DNA of 19,363 bases from Puniceicoccales bacterium. GTDB taxonomy: Bacteria > Verrucomicrobiota > Verrucomicrobiia > Opitutales > JAIRKQ01. The first letter of the stretch is position 1, and each line of letters opens with the position of its first letter. The DNA lies in assembly GCA_031288455.1 (NCBI GenBank), contig JAITRI010000028.1, forward strand, positions 1 through 19,363, read 5' to 3'. This document shows positions 1 to 6,424 of this stretch, in pieces. Position numbers and translations under genes: made by a program. The notes beneath the pieces are model-generated. The model did not search any database. It was given only the letters and a program-made list of their open reading frames with translations, and was not told the DNA's origin.

Positions 1-600
1 GGTGGGATCGGTCCAAAATTTGACACATCCAACGCTGCGACTGTGATACTGGAAAAAGAAATTGAATGTCTGCGGGACGAGCTGCGGAAAACAACGAAAA
101 AAAATTATCGCATAGTGTCGCAGATTTTGCCGCTACAGAAATTGGTCAAATCCAAGCGTGACGCTCTGGAGAAAATCAAAAATGCGCTCCATAAAAATGG
201 GCAAAAGCTGAATAATTTGCTTGCAGTCATTGCCCACTGCAACAGCGAAGCTAAGGAAATAGCATGCAAGCGGATCTCGTCCGCAGACGAGGACGATGAC
301 TCTTTCGATACGGCATCGTCCGATTCCAGTTCATGCGACCACAACTATCACAGCTACGATGAATTGGCCAATGAAATCAATCAGTTGAACACATCCATCG
401 AAGAGTTTGAGATAGAGAATGATATGTTCAGTGGAGAAATTGACACAATGCAAAAGCAAATTGACGGGATCAATGTGTACTTCACGGAGGTCGACAGAAT
501 TGTGCACACACCGGATATGCTCGTCAAGGAAAAGATTAAGGTGCTGACGCAAATGGCGGAAGCGACAATACTTTTTGTGTCCAAATTGGAAAGAACATAA
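1..600 (+). CDS. C-terminal part of a coiled-coil, acidic protein of unknown function (5' end outside window)
   Basis: The frame ending in TAA at 598-600 stays open to base 1, so this is the 3' part of a longer gene. A GTG at 43 could start a 185-residue protein, but nothing marks it as the true start. The product is rich in Glu, Lys, Gln, Asn and Leu with heptad-like spacing, suggesting two coiled-coil stretches (about the first 80 residues after the GTG, then from about residue 105 to the end). Between them lies a short acidic and serine-rich linker (about residues 79-103 after the GTG) with runs of Asp and Ser. I see no signal peptide, membrane segment or catalytic motif in the visible part. 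I do not recognise the family. It could be a structural, secreted or effector-like protein, but the sequence does not decide between these. Confidence 0.6.
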   Translation, partial: GGIGPKFDTSNAATVILEKEIECLRDELRKTTKKNYRIVSQILPLQKLVKSKRDALEKIKNALHKNGQKLNNLLAVIAHCNSEAKEIACKRISSADEDDDSFDTASSDSSSCDHNYHSYDELANEINQLNTSIEEFEIENDMFSGEIDTMQKQIDGINVYFTEVDRIVHTPDMLVKEKIKVLTQMAEATILFVSKLERT

Positions 601-657
601 CCTCCACCTAGAAGCGTTCCTCTTGCAGCCATGCGCTCGCACTGGTGTATGATTTTG

Positions 658-724
658 TGCCTCCGGCGGGCAGGGGCGTAGCCCCTGCAGCCGCCGCATC
701 CGCGTCGCGGTTGCGGATATCGCT
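658..724. repeat. REP-like palindromic repeat, copy 1
   Basis: A unit of about 67 bases is made of two adjacent hairpins. The first has arms around GGCGGGCAGGGGC and GCCCCTGC, and the second is the smaller GCATCCGC/GCGG(T)TGCGG palindrome. It matches copy 2 at 823-887 at all but a few positions, and its second hairpin is slightly degenerate. Paired GC-rich hairpins in a gap between convergent genes are typical of REP-type elements. No transposase is visible in the window. Confidence 0.75.
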
Positions 725-822
725 TTGCGCAGGCATGAAACTCTGTGCCACTTTCCATTCCGTCGCGCATGAATTCCCTCCACTGCCGCTTTGCTAAAAT
801 TCCCGCAGAGCTGCTTTATTTA

Positions 823-887
823 TGCCTCCGGCGGGCAGGGGCGCAGCCCCTGCGCCCGCCGCATCCGCTTCGCGGATGCGGATCGCT
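823..887. repeat. REP-like palindromic repeat, copy 2
   Basis: This is the second copy of the double-hairpin unit, in the same orientation as copy 1 and about 100 bases further on. Here both hairpins are near perfect: the first has a short loop between GGCGGGCAGGGGC and GCCCCTGCGCCCGCC, and the second is GCATCCGC/GCGGATGC. The two copies differ by a few substitutions and a short indel. Several differences fall within stems, and copy 2 keeps better pairing. Confidence 0.75.
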
Positions 888-1057
888 CCCGCGCGCGAAG
901 GCGAAAATCGTCGGAAAACGAAAACTAAAAATAAAATCGTCGGAGATCTAAAAACAAAGCCCACGGGAAACTAAAAAACATTGGCGCTCGGAACTTCATC
1001 CTAAAAATACGACGTCTGGAGTTCATTCCGCTGGAATTTGCGACGCCTACGGCGGTG

Positions 1058-2494
1058 TCACATGACCTGCAGCATCTGTCCGTTTTGGAAAAGCGTGACG
1101 GAGCGCGTGCTTTCCGATACTGCGATTGCGACGCATTCCGCTGCCCACGAGATTGATGCCGCTGCCGCGTGACGCGTGCCAAATCCGCTTGGCATCACGA
1201 TGTTGTGGTCCGGTGTGTATATTAGCGTTCCCGCAGACTCCACTATTCCGTCGCCGCGGATGACAAATGCTCCGTCTATGAGCGAAAATTCTTTTATGGT
1301 TTCGTCCATAAGTGAGTTTAATATGTTCCGCTCCGACTCGGGATATCCGTAGAATGGATTCAGAACGAGCGGCTTCATGAACAGTGAAATTTTCCCTATG
1401 TCGCCGAGCACAAATAGACATCCGACGGCTTTCCCTTCACGTCCCTCCTTGGCAATTTCGGACGCTATTGACAGCGTGCGCTCCAGCACTTCCGGGCGTA
1501 TGTCACACTGCAGAAATCTCGTGCTGGACATCAGAATCGGGTGAAATTCCTTCTGCACATCCACCACGACGATGGTATCCAAAACGCCTGACATTGTGCT
1601 GCATCCGACGCAGCAAATTTTCTCATCGTGTGCGATTATACTTTTCGTCATGCCCAGGAGGATGGCACCCCTAAACACATGTTCTAACCCAGTCGGCATC
1701 ACGCTGACCTGCAGTTCAGTGTGCATGTCGTCCACCACAGGATGTGCGGAGGATGCCCGCTGGACAACCTTTATGAATTTTATGCTATCAAAAATCGACT
1801 CAATGTCGATGTTGTCAGTTGGGATATCGCTGAAAAGCATCACGCTCATGCACTGCGCCTCGCGGGCAACGTGCACCGCATTTTTTAGAAAAAATTCATT
1901 GAATTCCGTCTTTATGTCGCTGGAAATTTTGCTGTCCCTCTTCAGCGCATCTATGAATGCGCATTTGAATTCGTCGAACGTTTGCGCCCTCTGGAGACGG
2001 TCCACAACAGATAGCTTTTGGAAAAGATTTACGAGCGACGAGATCACCTTGAGGGAATCTCGTTCGTGCTTCGATATCAGCACTAGGATGACAACATTTG
2101 TCAATTCCCCATTTCCGGACGGTCCGTACCTGACGTCGTCGCCGGCGCGCCCAACGGCGATTTGATAGGGAACGGAGAGATTTACGTGCAGATGCGGAAT
2201 GGCGATTTTATTTCCTATGTGCGATGAGACTTCACACTCCTTTGCGGTGAATTCGGAAATTGTCTCGGGGATATTGCCCCTAAAGTTACACATTTTCAAC
2301 AGCTCCGTCAACATGCCATCGAACGTCCTGCTGCTGAATTCAATGATGGCATCGTAGTTGAGGTATTGAATGAGGTTCATTTTCGAAAACTGCCGGGCAG
2401 TGAATAAATCTTTTCCCAAATTTAAAGATAAATTACGCCCCATTTGCATGGTTTCAAAAAATCGGCTTGACTCGGTAAAATTTAGCCGACGCAC
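1058..2494 (-). CDS. PTS EIIA / middle domain / diadenylate cyclase fusion protein (c-di-AMP synthase)
   Basis: This is a 478-codon frame if the GTG at 2494 is used. That GTG directly follows the ispF stop codon. The ATG at 2380 (residue 39) is an equally good start, because the first domain begins there. Residues about 39-185 resemble PTS EIIA type 2 domains (fructose/mannitol/Ntr family), with the expected phosphoryl-accepting histidine at H101 in an AIPH motif. Residues about 205-325 form an alpha/beta segment like the C-terminal domain of pyruvate kinase, which also precedes the cyclase domain in archaeal CdaZ. Residues about 330-478 are a DisA_N/DAC domain carrying both signature motifs: DGA at 407-409 and RHAAA at 441-445. 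The inferred reaction is two ATP to c-di-AMP. No membrane segment is seen, so it is probably cytosolic. The EIIA and DAC calls are firm; the middle-domain call is tentative. Phosphorylation control of the cyclase is inference. Confidence 0.85.
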   Translation of the reverse strand: MRRLNFTESSRFFETMQMGRNLSLNLGKDLFTARQFSKMNLIQYLNYDAIIEFSSRTFDGMLTELLKMCNFRGNIPETISEFTAKECEVSSHIGNKIAIPHLHVNLSVPYQIAVGRAGDDVRYGPSGNGELTNVVILVLISKHERDSLKVISSLVNLFQKLSVVDRLQRAQTFDEFKCAFIDALKRDSKISSDIKTEFNEFFLKNAVHVAREAQCMSVMLFSDIPTDNIDIESIFDSIKFIKVVQRASSAHPVVDDMHTELQVSVMPTGLEHVFRGAILLGMTKSIIAHDEKICCVGCSTMSGVLDTIVVVDVQKEFHPILMSSTRFLQCDIRPEVLERTLSIASEIAKEGREGKAVGCLFVLGDIGKISLFMKPLVLNPFYGYPESERNILNSLMDETIKEFSLIDGAFVIRGDGIVESAGTLIYTPDHNIVMPSGFGTRHAAAASISWAAECVAIAVSESTRSVTLFQNGQMLQVM

Positions 2495-3004
2495 CTACCG
2501 ACGCAGCACTTTAGCGGCAGCTCGGCGTGGCGGCGTAGCGATGGCGGTCGCAAATGCGGCAATTGCTTCGCCGCGCCCGATGGAGTCCAGTCCTTCGTTA
2601 GACTTTACCTTCACTCCAATGTCGCACTCATTCACCCGCAGAATTCTAGCGATTGCGCGGCGCATATTCGCCAGATGCGGCGACAGTTCCGGCTCCTCTG
2701 CTATTATTACGGCGTCCACATTTCCAATGGTAAATCCGCGCTCTGCGGCTGCATCTGCGGCATATTTCAAAATTTTCCCGGAGTCGATCCCGCGCGTGGA
2801 GTCGCTGCTGTCTGGGAATATTTGCCCGATATCCGGCAATCCGATCGCACCAAGTACTGCGTCGCAGATGGCATGCATCAGCACATCGGCGTCGGAGTGC
2901 CCAAGTAGGCCCTTGGAGTGCTCTATTGCAACGCCACCGAGTATCAATTTTCTGCCGGGGACGAGGCGATGGATATCATAGCCGCTGCCGATTCTAACTT
3001 TCAT
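2495..3004 (-). CDS. ispF: 2-C-methyl-D-erythritol 2,4-cyclodiphosphate synthase
   Basis: This MEP-pathway enzyme cyclises CDP-methylerythritol 2-phosphate to the 2,4-cyclodiphosphate, releasing CMP, on the way to isoprenoids. The 169-residue product has the metal-binding D10-x-H12 in GSGYDIH and the third ligand H44. It also has the GHSDADV and FPD motifs and a C-terminal SNEGLDSIGRGEAI segment matching the family signature. The ATG at 3004 is chosen because the conserved N-terminus begins there. The frame stays open upstream to 3205, but that extension would run through the tRNA and looks non-coding. The protein ends with a short basic tail (residues 159-169) beyond the usual end. Its TAG at 2495-2497 abuts a possible GTG start of the cyclase fusion, so the two genes are probably co-transcribed. 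No clear ribosome binding site is seen. Confidence 0.95.
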   Translation of the reverse strand: MKVRIGSGYDIHRLVPGRKLILGGVAIEHSKGLLGHSDADVLMHAICDAVLGAIGLPDIGQIFPDSSDSTRGIDSGKILKYAADAAAERGFTIGNVDAVIIAEEPELSPHLANMRRAIARILRVNECDIGVKVKSNEGLDSIGRGEAIAAFATAIATPPRRAAAKVLRR

Positions 3005-3070
3005 CGCATGGCCGCAGTATCGAAAATGCATCCCAAAAGGCAAGCGTTCGCGAAGAATTTCGTGAAAATT

Positions 3071-3145
3071 TGGCGCCCCCACCCAGATTCGAACTGGGAT
3101 TAACGGTTTAGGAAACCGCGGTTCTATCCCTTGAACTATGGGGAC
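3071..3145 (-). tRNA. tRNA-Arg (anticodon CCU)
   Basis: Read on the minus strand, the sequence folds into a full cloverleaf. The acceptor GTCCCCA pairs with TGGGGGC, with one G-T pair. The D stem is GTTC/GAAC, the anticodon stem GCGGT/ACCGT with loop TTCCTAA, and the T arm CCCAG-TTCGAAT-CTGGG. The anticodon is CCT, which reads AGG. The discriminator base is G and CCA is encoded at 3071-3073. It lies 66 bases upstream of ispF on the same strand. Confidence 0.95.
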
Positions 3146-3148
3146 TGA

Positions 3149-3190
3149 GTTCCGTGGGAACGCTGGTGCCCACCATTGGGATATTGGTGG
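3149..3190. other. Inverted repeats just upstream of tRNA-Arg
   Basis: Two small inverted repeats lie next to the 5' end of the tRNA gene: GTTCC-gtg-GGAAC at 3149-3161, and CCACCA with TGGTGG separated by 9 bases at 3170-3190. They occupy the divergent spacer between the tRNA (-) and lptD (+). They could affect the tRNA leader or promoter. No function can be assigned from sequence. Confidence 0.35.
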
Positions 3191-3318
3191 ATTTGTAAAG
3201 AGCAATCGGAGGTTTCGACGTGGAAAATTGTTGTGTGGAACGCGATCCCACGTGCCGCATTCGAAATTTCATTCCACGGGACGAATTTTTGCTGAAAAAT
3301 TTTTGTTTCCATGGCGTT

Positions 3319-3324
3319 TATAAT
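3319..3324 (+). promoter_or_regulatory. Possible -10 box (TATAAT) for lptD
   Basis: A perfect TATAAT lies 20 bases upstream of the lptD GTG start. No good -35 hexamer lies 16-18 bases before it, and there is no extended -10 TG. The leader would be only about 14 bases, with no Shine-Dalgarno sequence. The call rests on the -10 match and on the position in a divergent spacer. Confidence 0.35.
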
Positions 3325-3344
3325 TGTGCATATTGCGACCGTGA

Positions 3345-5444
3345 GTGGTTAGGAAATGTTTAGTGGCGCTATTTCTGGTAATTGCGTGCCGATTGTGTGG
3401 CGAACTCGACATCAGTTCCGACGAGCCGATAGAATATCTCAGCGACAGTGGAGAGCTGATCGCGAGGGGCACCGTGAGGATTTCATCGGATAATTTCGCC
3501 ATTGAAGCGGACGAAATAAGGTTCCAGAAAAATAGCCTGACGCTGTCGGCGAATGGAAATGTAAAAATCGATGCCGATGGTGACTACGTCATTGCGGATG
3601 AAGTTGTCTATGAAATCCCACGGAAAGCGATACATGCGAAGCGCGGGAAAGCAAAAATCGGCAGCAGGTATTTCCGCATTGAAACGCTCGACGCGAGTTC
3701 ACAGACCATAACCGGGACCGATGGAAGTGTTTTTTTCTACAATCCGGACAGGGTCCTCATGCCACACCTGTCGGTAAAATGGTTTGAACTGAGCAATTTT
3801 GACACGTTAAAAATCAAAAAAGCGACGGGGAAAGTTGGAGCGGTGCCACTGTTCTGCATGGAAAATGCCTCCATAAAATTTTCCGATCATCCGCTGCATT
3901 TCAGCCAAAACATCGGCATAAACAGGTCAAATGGACTTCACCTGCAGAATGATTTCAGCGTGGGCACAGGCGGCGGGACAAAAATCGGAGGACTTTTCGA
4001 CGCATACGCCAGGCGTGGCGTGCTGATCGGGCCATTCATCGGCATCAGGAAGAAATCCGAAAGCGGCAGTATTTTTTCCGAGGCGCGCTTCGGATTCATC
4101 AAAGATGTTGCATCAAAAAAAATCCGAGGGACCGATGTGCGCGGCAAGCAAATCGCAAAGGATAGGCATTTTTTGGAATTTGCCTGCAAATGCCGCCGAT
4201 GGAACAGCGTCGACATCACCAGCAACGTCCAGTGGCTCAGCGATTCCGAGGTGGAACGCGACTTTAGGAAGTCTCTCTACAGAAAAACACAGCGCGCGGA
4301 TTCATTCCTGGAAATCTCGCACAGCGGAGAAAATGCGATACTTTCGGCATTCGGCAGGTTGGAACCAAATAGTTTCTTCGAAACCGTGCAGCGGCTGCCG
4401 GAATTCAGATTCGATCGCCTTCCGACGCAATTTTTTGACACCCCACTGATGAGTTCCGCCCACATCGCCCTGTCAAGGTTGCACGGAAGGGACAAAAGGA
4501 CAATGGCCCGAAGCAGCAGCTGCCGCAGCGATGCATATTTTGGGATGTCGCTCCCGATCGGCGACGGCACATGTTTCTCCATGCGGCCACTTTTTGGCAT
4601 GCGCGCCATTGCGTATGGGCACAGTGGCGGTGGACAGTCCCACGGAAAGCTAATGGAGCAGTGCGGCATCGACATCGGATTCAAATTCACCGGCAGATCG
4701 GACTATGCGAATGATGCTTTCGGGATAGACGGCCTGAAGCACACCATAAATCCGACGCTGCAGTACCGCCTGATTCCATCCGGCAACGAAAGCGGAAAAA
4801 TTCCGCAGCTGGACACTCCCACATTCAACACGGAGCTTCCTCCCATTGACATCGATGACATGCGCAGCGTCGACATCATCAGGCGGCAAAATATGCTGCG
4901 CATCGGCGTACAAAATAATCTTTACACGCGGTCGAACGGATACATTCCAAAAAAATTGGCGCGCTTTGATATTTTCCAGGATGTGCATTTCTCCAGAAGC
5001 TATGACGACAGCATCGACGCCATGCGGAAGAAATTTTCCGACACATTTTTCGTGATCGGACTCTATCCGGCTGAATGGCTCAGCATCGACGCCTGCTGCC
5101 GCGTCGATATTGCGAAATTGCACATGCGGGAATTGAAAACGTCAGTGACTCTGAAGGATGCCGATTTTTGGAAGCTGCAGTTTTTTAGTAATCACCTAAA
5201 ATTCAACAGAAAAATCACGGACCAATTGGGCGCACGATTCACGTTTAACCTGTCGTCGCGAACTTCGCTGTCGGTGGAGGAAAAATACGATGCCGTGGCG
5301 AAGAAATTTTTCGAGCAGCGCTTTAGCTTTGCCACCGTTGTGAAAAATTCGTGGCTGCTGGATGTCGGCATATCGGTGCGCTCAAATGTCAAGCGGGAGG
5401 ACAAATTTCAATTTAACTGGCACATAAGGCTGCCGGATTTTTGA
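3345..5444 (+). CDS. lptD: LPS-assembly protein LptD (OstA-like N-domain and outer-membrane barrel)
   Basis: LptD takes LPS from the periplasmic Lpt bridge and inserts it into the outer leaflet of the outer membrane. The 699-residue product (E. coli has 784) starts at GTG, since a TGA lies just upstream in frame. Residues 1-14 look like a signal peptide (basic start, then a hydrophobic core ending VIA). Residues about 22-130 are the OstA/LptA-like beta-jellyroll with repeated strands. The rest alternates polar and hydrophobic residues as barrel strands do, and the protein ends in a terminal Phe. Cysteines at 15/18, 171 and the pair 584-585 recall the E. coli disulfide set (31, 173, 724, 725). 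The sequence V-I-A-C at the signal end also fits a lipobox, which would be unusual for LptD. It is first in a run of four plus-strand genes, 21 bases ahead of miaA. Confidence 0.85.
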   Translation: MVRKCLVALFLVIACRLCGELDISSDEPIEYLSDSGELIARGTVRISSDNFAIEADEIRFQKNSLTLSANGNVKIDADGDYVIADEVVYEIPRKAIHAKRGKAKIGSRYFRIETLDASSQTITGTDGSVFFYNPDRVLMPHLSVKWFELSNFDTLKIKKATGKVGAVPLFCMENASIKFSDHPLHFSQNIGINRSNGLHLQNDFSVGTGGGTKIGGLFDAYARRGVLIGPFIGIRKKSESGSIFSEARFGFIKDVASKKIRGTDVRGKQIAKDRHFLEFACKCRRWNSVDITSNVQWLSDSEVERDFRKSLYRKTQRADSFLEISHSGENAILSAFGRLEPNSFFETVQRLPEFRFDRLPTQFFDTPLMSSAHIALSRLHGRDKRTMARSSSCRSDAYFGMSLPIGDGTCFSMRPLFGMRAIAYGHSGGGQSHGKLMEQCGIDIGFKFTGRSDYANDAFGIDGLKHTINPTLQYRLIPSGNESGKIPQLDTPTFNTELPPIDIDDMRSVDIIRRQNMLRIGVQNNLYTRSNGYIPKKLARFDIFQDVHFSRSYDDSIDAMRKKFSDTFFVIGLYPAEWLSIDACCRVDIAKLHMRELKTSVTLKDADFWKLQFFSNHLKFNRKITDQLGARFTFNLSSRTSLSVEEKYDAVAKKFFEQRFSFATVVKNSWLLDVGISVRSNVKREDKFQFNWHIRLPDF

Positions 5445-5465
5445 AGAACTTAGCACACAATTGGC

Positions 5466-6356
5466 ATGTGGACCGACAAACTATTGCGCGTCATCACCGG
5501 GCCGACCGCCGTCGGGAAGAGTGCCTATGCGGTGTCACTGGCCAGGGAAAATAATGCGGAAATCGTCTCCTGCGACTCACTACTCGTCTACAAACACGCG
5601 AACATTGGCACCGCCAAGCCGACGCCAGCGCAGATGTGCGGCGTGAAACACCACTGCATTGATTTGGTCGAGCCGTGGGAAAATTTCGACGTTGCGCGCT
5701 ACATCGATGCCGCAGCGGAGGCGATCCACTCCATACATTCGCGGCGGAAAAATGTCATAGTTGTGGGAGGATCCGGGTTCTATCTGAAATCGTTCTATCG
5801 TCCCGTCACGGATTGCATAAAAATTCCCAAGTGCGTGGAAGACTTCGTCGAAGAGGAGTACGCAGCGTCCGGAATGGAGGGCATTGTCACCAAATTGATT
5901 GACGCCAACGGCGGAAGTTGCCCATCGGTGGACATAAAAAATCCAAGACGCGTGATGTCAGCGCTCAAGAGATGTCTCGCGTCCGGGAGAACACACGACG
6001 AAATCAAAGGCGAATTTATGGCGCTGAGTTCTCCATTCTCCGATTACCAAAAGCACACGATTCTTCTGGAAAGAGACGATGAAAGCCTGCGGAAATTGGC
6101 ATTCGAACGCGCGAAAAAAATGATCGCAGACGGGCTGATCGAAGAGGTGCAATCGCTGCTGTCAAGTGGTTTGCGGCCGAGCGATAGCGTGCTCAATGCC
6201 ATAGGATATCGCGAAACAATAGGCTGGCTCGCCGATGCAACGCCGGAGGATGAGTTGCTCCATAAAATATTCCGCAGCACGATGGGATTGGTAAAAAAAC
6301 AAAAAACGTGGTTCCGCAGCCAAATTCCCATTGATGAAAAAATTTCACTGCGCTAA
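5466..6356 (+). CDS. miaA: tRNA dimethylallyltransferase
   Basis: MiaA transfers a dimethylallyl group from DMAPP to N6 of A37 in tRNAs that read codons beginning with U. The 296-residue product is of normal length. It has the P-loop GPTAVGKS at 12-19, then the conserved Asp-Ser at 37-38 followed by a VYKHANIGTAKP segment matching the substrate-binding loop. It also has the KRCLASGRTHDE helix and the near-terminal QKTWFR motif. The ATG at 5466 places the P-loop at the usual distance from the N-terminus. It lies 21 bases after lptD, so co-transcription is likely. Its DMAPP substrate comes from the pathway that includes IspF, encoded nearby on the other strand. No Shine-Dalgarno sequence is evident. 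Confidence 0.95.
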   Translation: MWTDKLLRVITGPTAVGKSAYAVSLARENNAEIVSCDSLLVYKHANIGTAKPTPAQMCGVKHHCIDLVEPWENFDVARYIDAAAEAIHSIHSRRKNVIVVGGSGFYLKSFYRPVTDCIKIPKCVEDFVEEEYAASGMEGIVTKLIDANGGSCPSVDIKNPRRVMSALKRCLASGRTHDEIKGEFMALSSPFSDYQKHTILLERDDESLRKLAFERAKKMIADGLIEEVQSLLSSGLRPSDSVLNAIGYRETIGWLADATPEDELLHKIFRSTMGLVKKQKTWFRSQIPIDEKISLR

Positions 6357-6369
6357 AATCCGATTGCTA

Positions 6370-6399
6370 TTGCATTGCCATGTCATAGGATCATAAAAT
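6370..6399 (+). promoter_or_regulatory. Weak promoter candidate ahead of the aldose-epimerase-like gene
   Basis: TTGCAT at 6370-6375 and TAAAAT at 6394-6399 are separated by 18 bases, in the 68-base gap between miaA and the next gene. The -10 matches five of six consensus positions, but the -35 only three. The genes downstream may therefore have their own start as well as read-through from lptD-miaA. Confidence 0.25.
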
Positions 6400-6424
6400 T
6401 GTTGAACCGGTAGGCTTTTGGCAT

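Larger units (their letters stand above)
601..1057. other. Intergenic region without a credible gene, holding two palindromic repeats
   Basis: This 457-base gap lies between two convergent genes: the coiled-coil gene (+) ends at 600 and the cyclase fusion (-) ends at 1058. It contains two copies of a GC-rich double-hairpin repeat (658-724 and 823-887). It also has two copies of the 12-mer AAAATCGTCGGA, near 903 and 933, in an A-rich stretch. A 68-codon frame at 745-951 runs through the second palindrome and is not credible. The palindromes lie between two 3' ends and could stop transcription or protect message ends. That role is inferred from position only, as no T-tract follows them. Confidence 0.6.

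Noticed and set aside
745..951. Small plus-strand frame of 68 codons in the 601-1057 gap
   Set aside because: It is mostly a translation of the second palindromic repeat, with Arg/Pro/Cys-rich composition and no start signal.
1026..1038. ATTCC-gct-GGAAT as terminator of the cyclase gene
   Set aside because: The stem is only five pairs and no T-tract follows on the minus strand.
601..1057. CRISPR array
   Set aside because: There are only two repeat copies, about 66 bases long with internal hairpins and a single interval of about 100 bases, and no cas gene. This fits a REP-like element, not CRISPR.
1572..2165. Plus-strand frame of 197 codons opposite the cyclase fusion
   Set aside because: It is a mirror frame of a gene with two clear domain signatures; its Ser/Met/Thr-rich product has no recognisable motif.
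2370..2981. Plus-strand frame of 203 codons opposite ispF and the start of the cyclase gene
   Set aside because: It crosses the boundary of two well-supported minus-strand genes and has no family features.
2495..3205. Longer ispF beginning at 3205
   Set aside because: The extra 67 residues run through the tRNA-Arg gene, and the conserved IspF N-terminus begins at the ATG at 3004.
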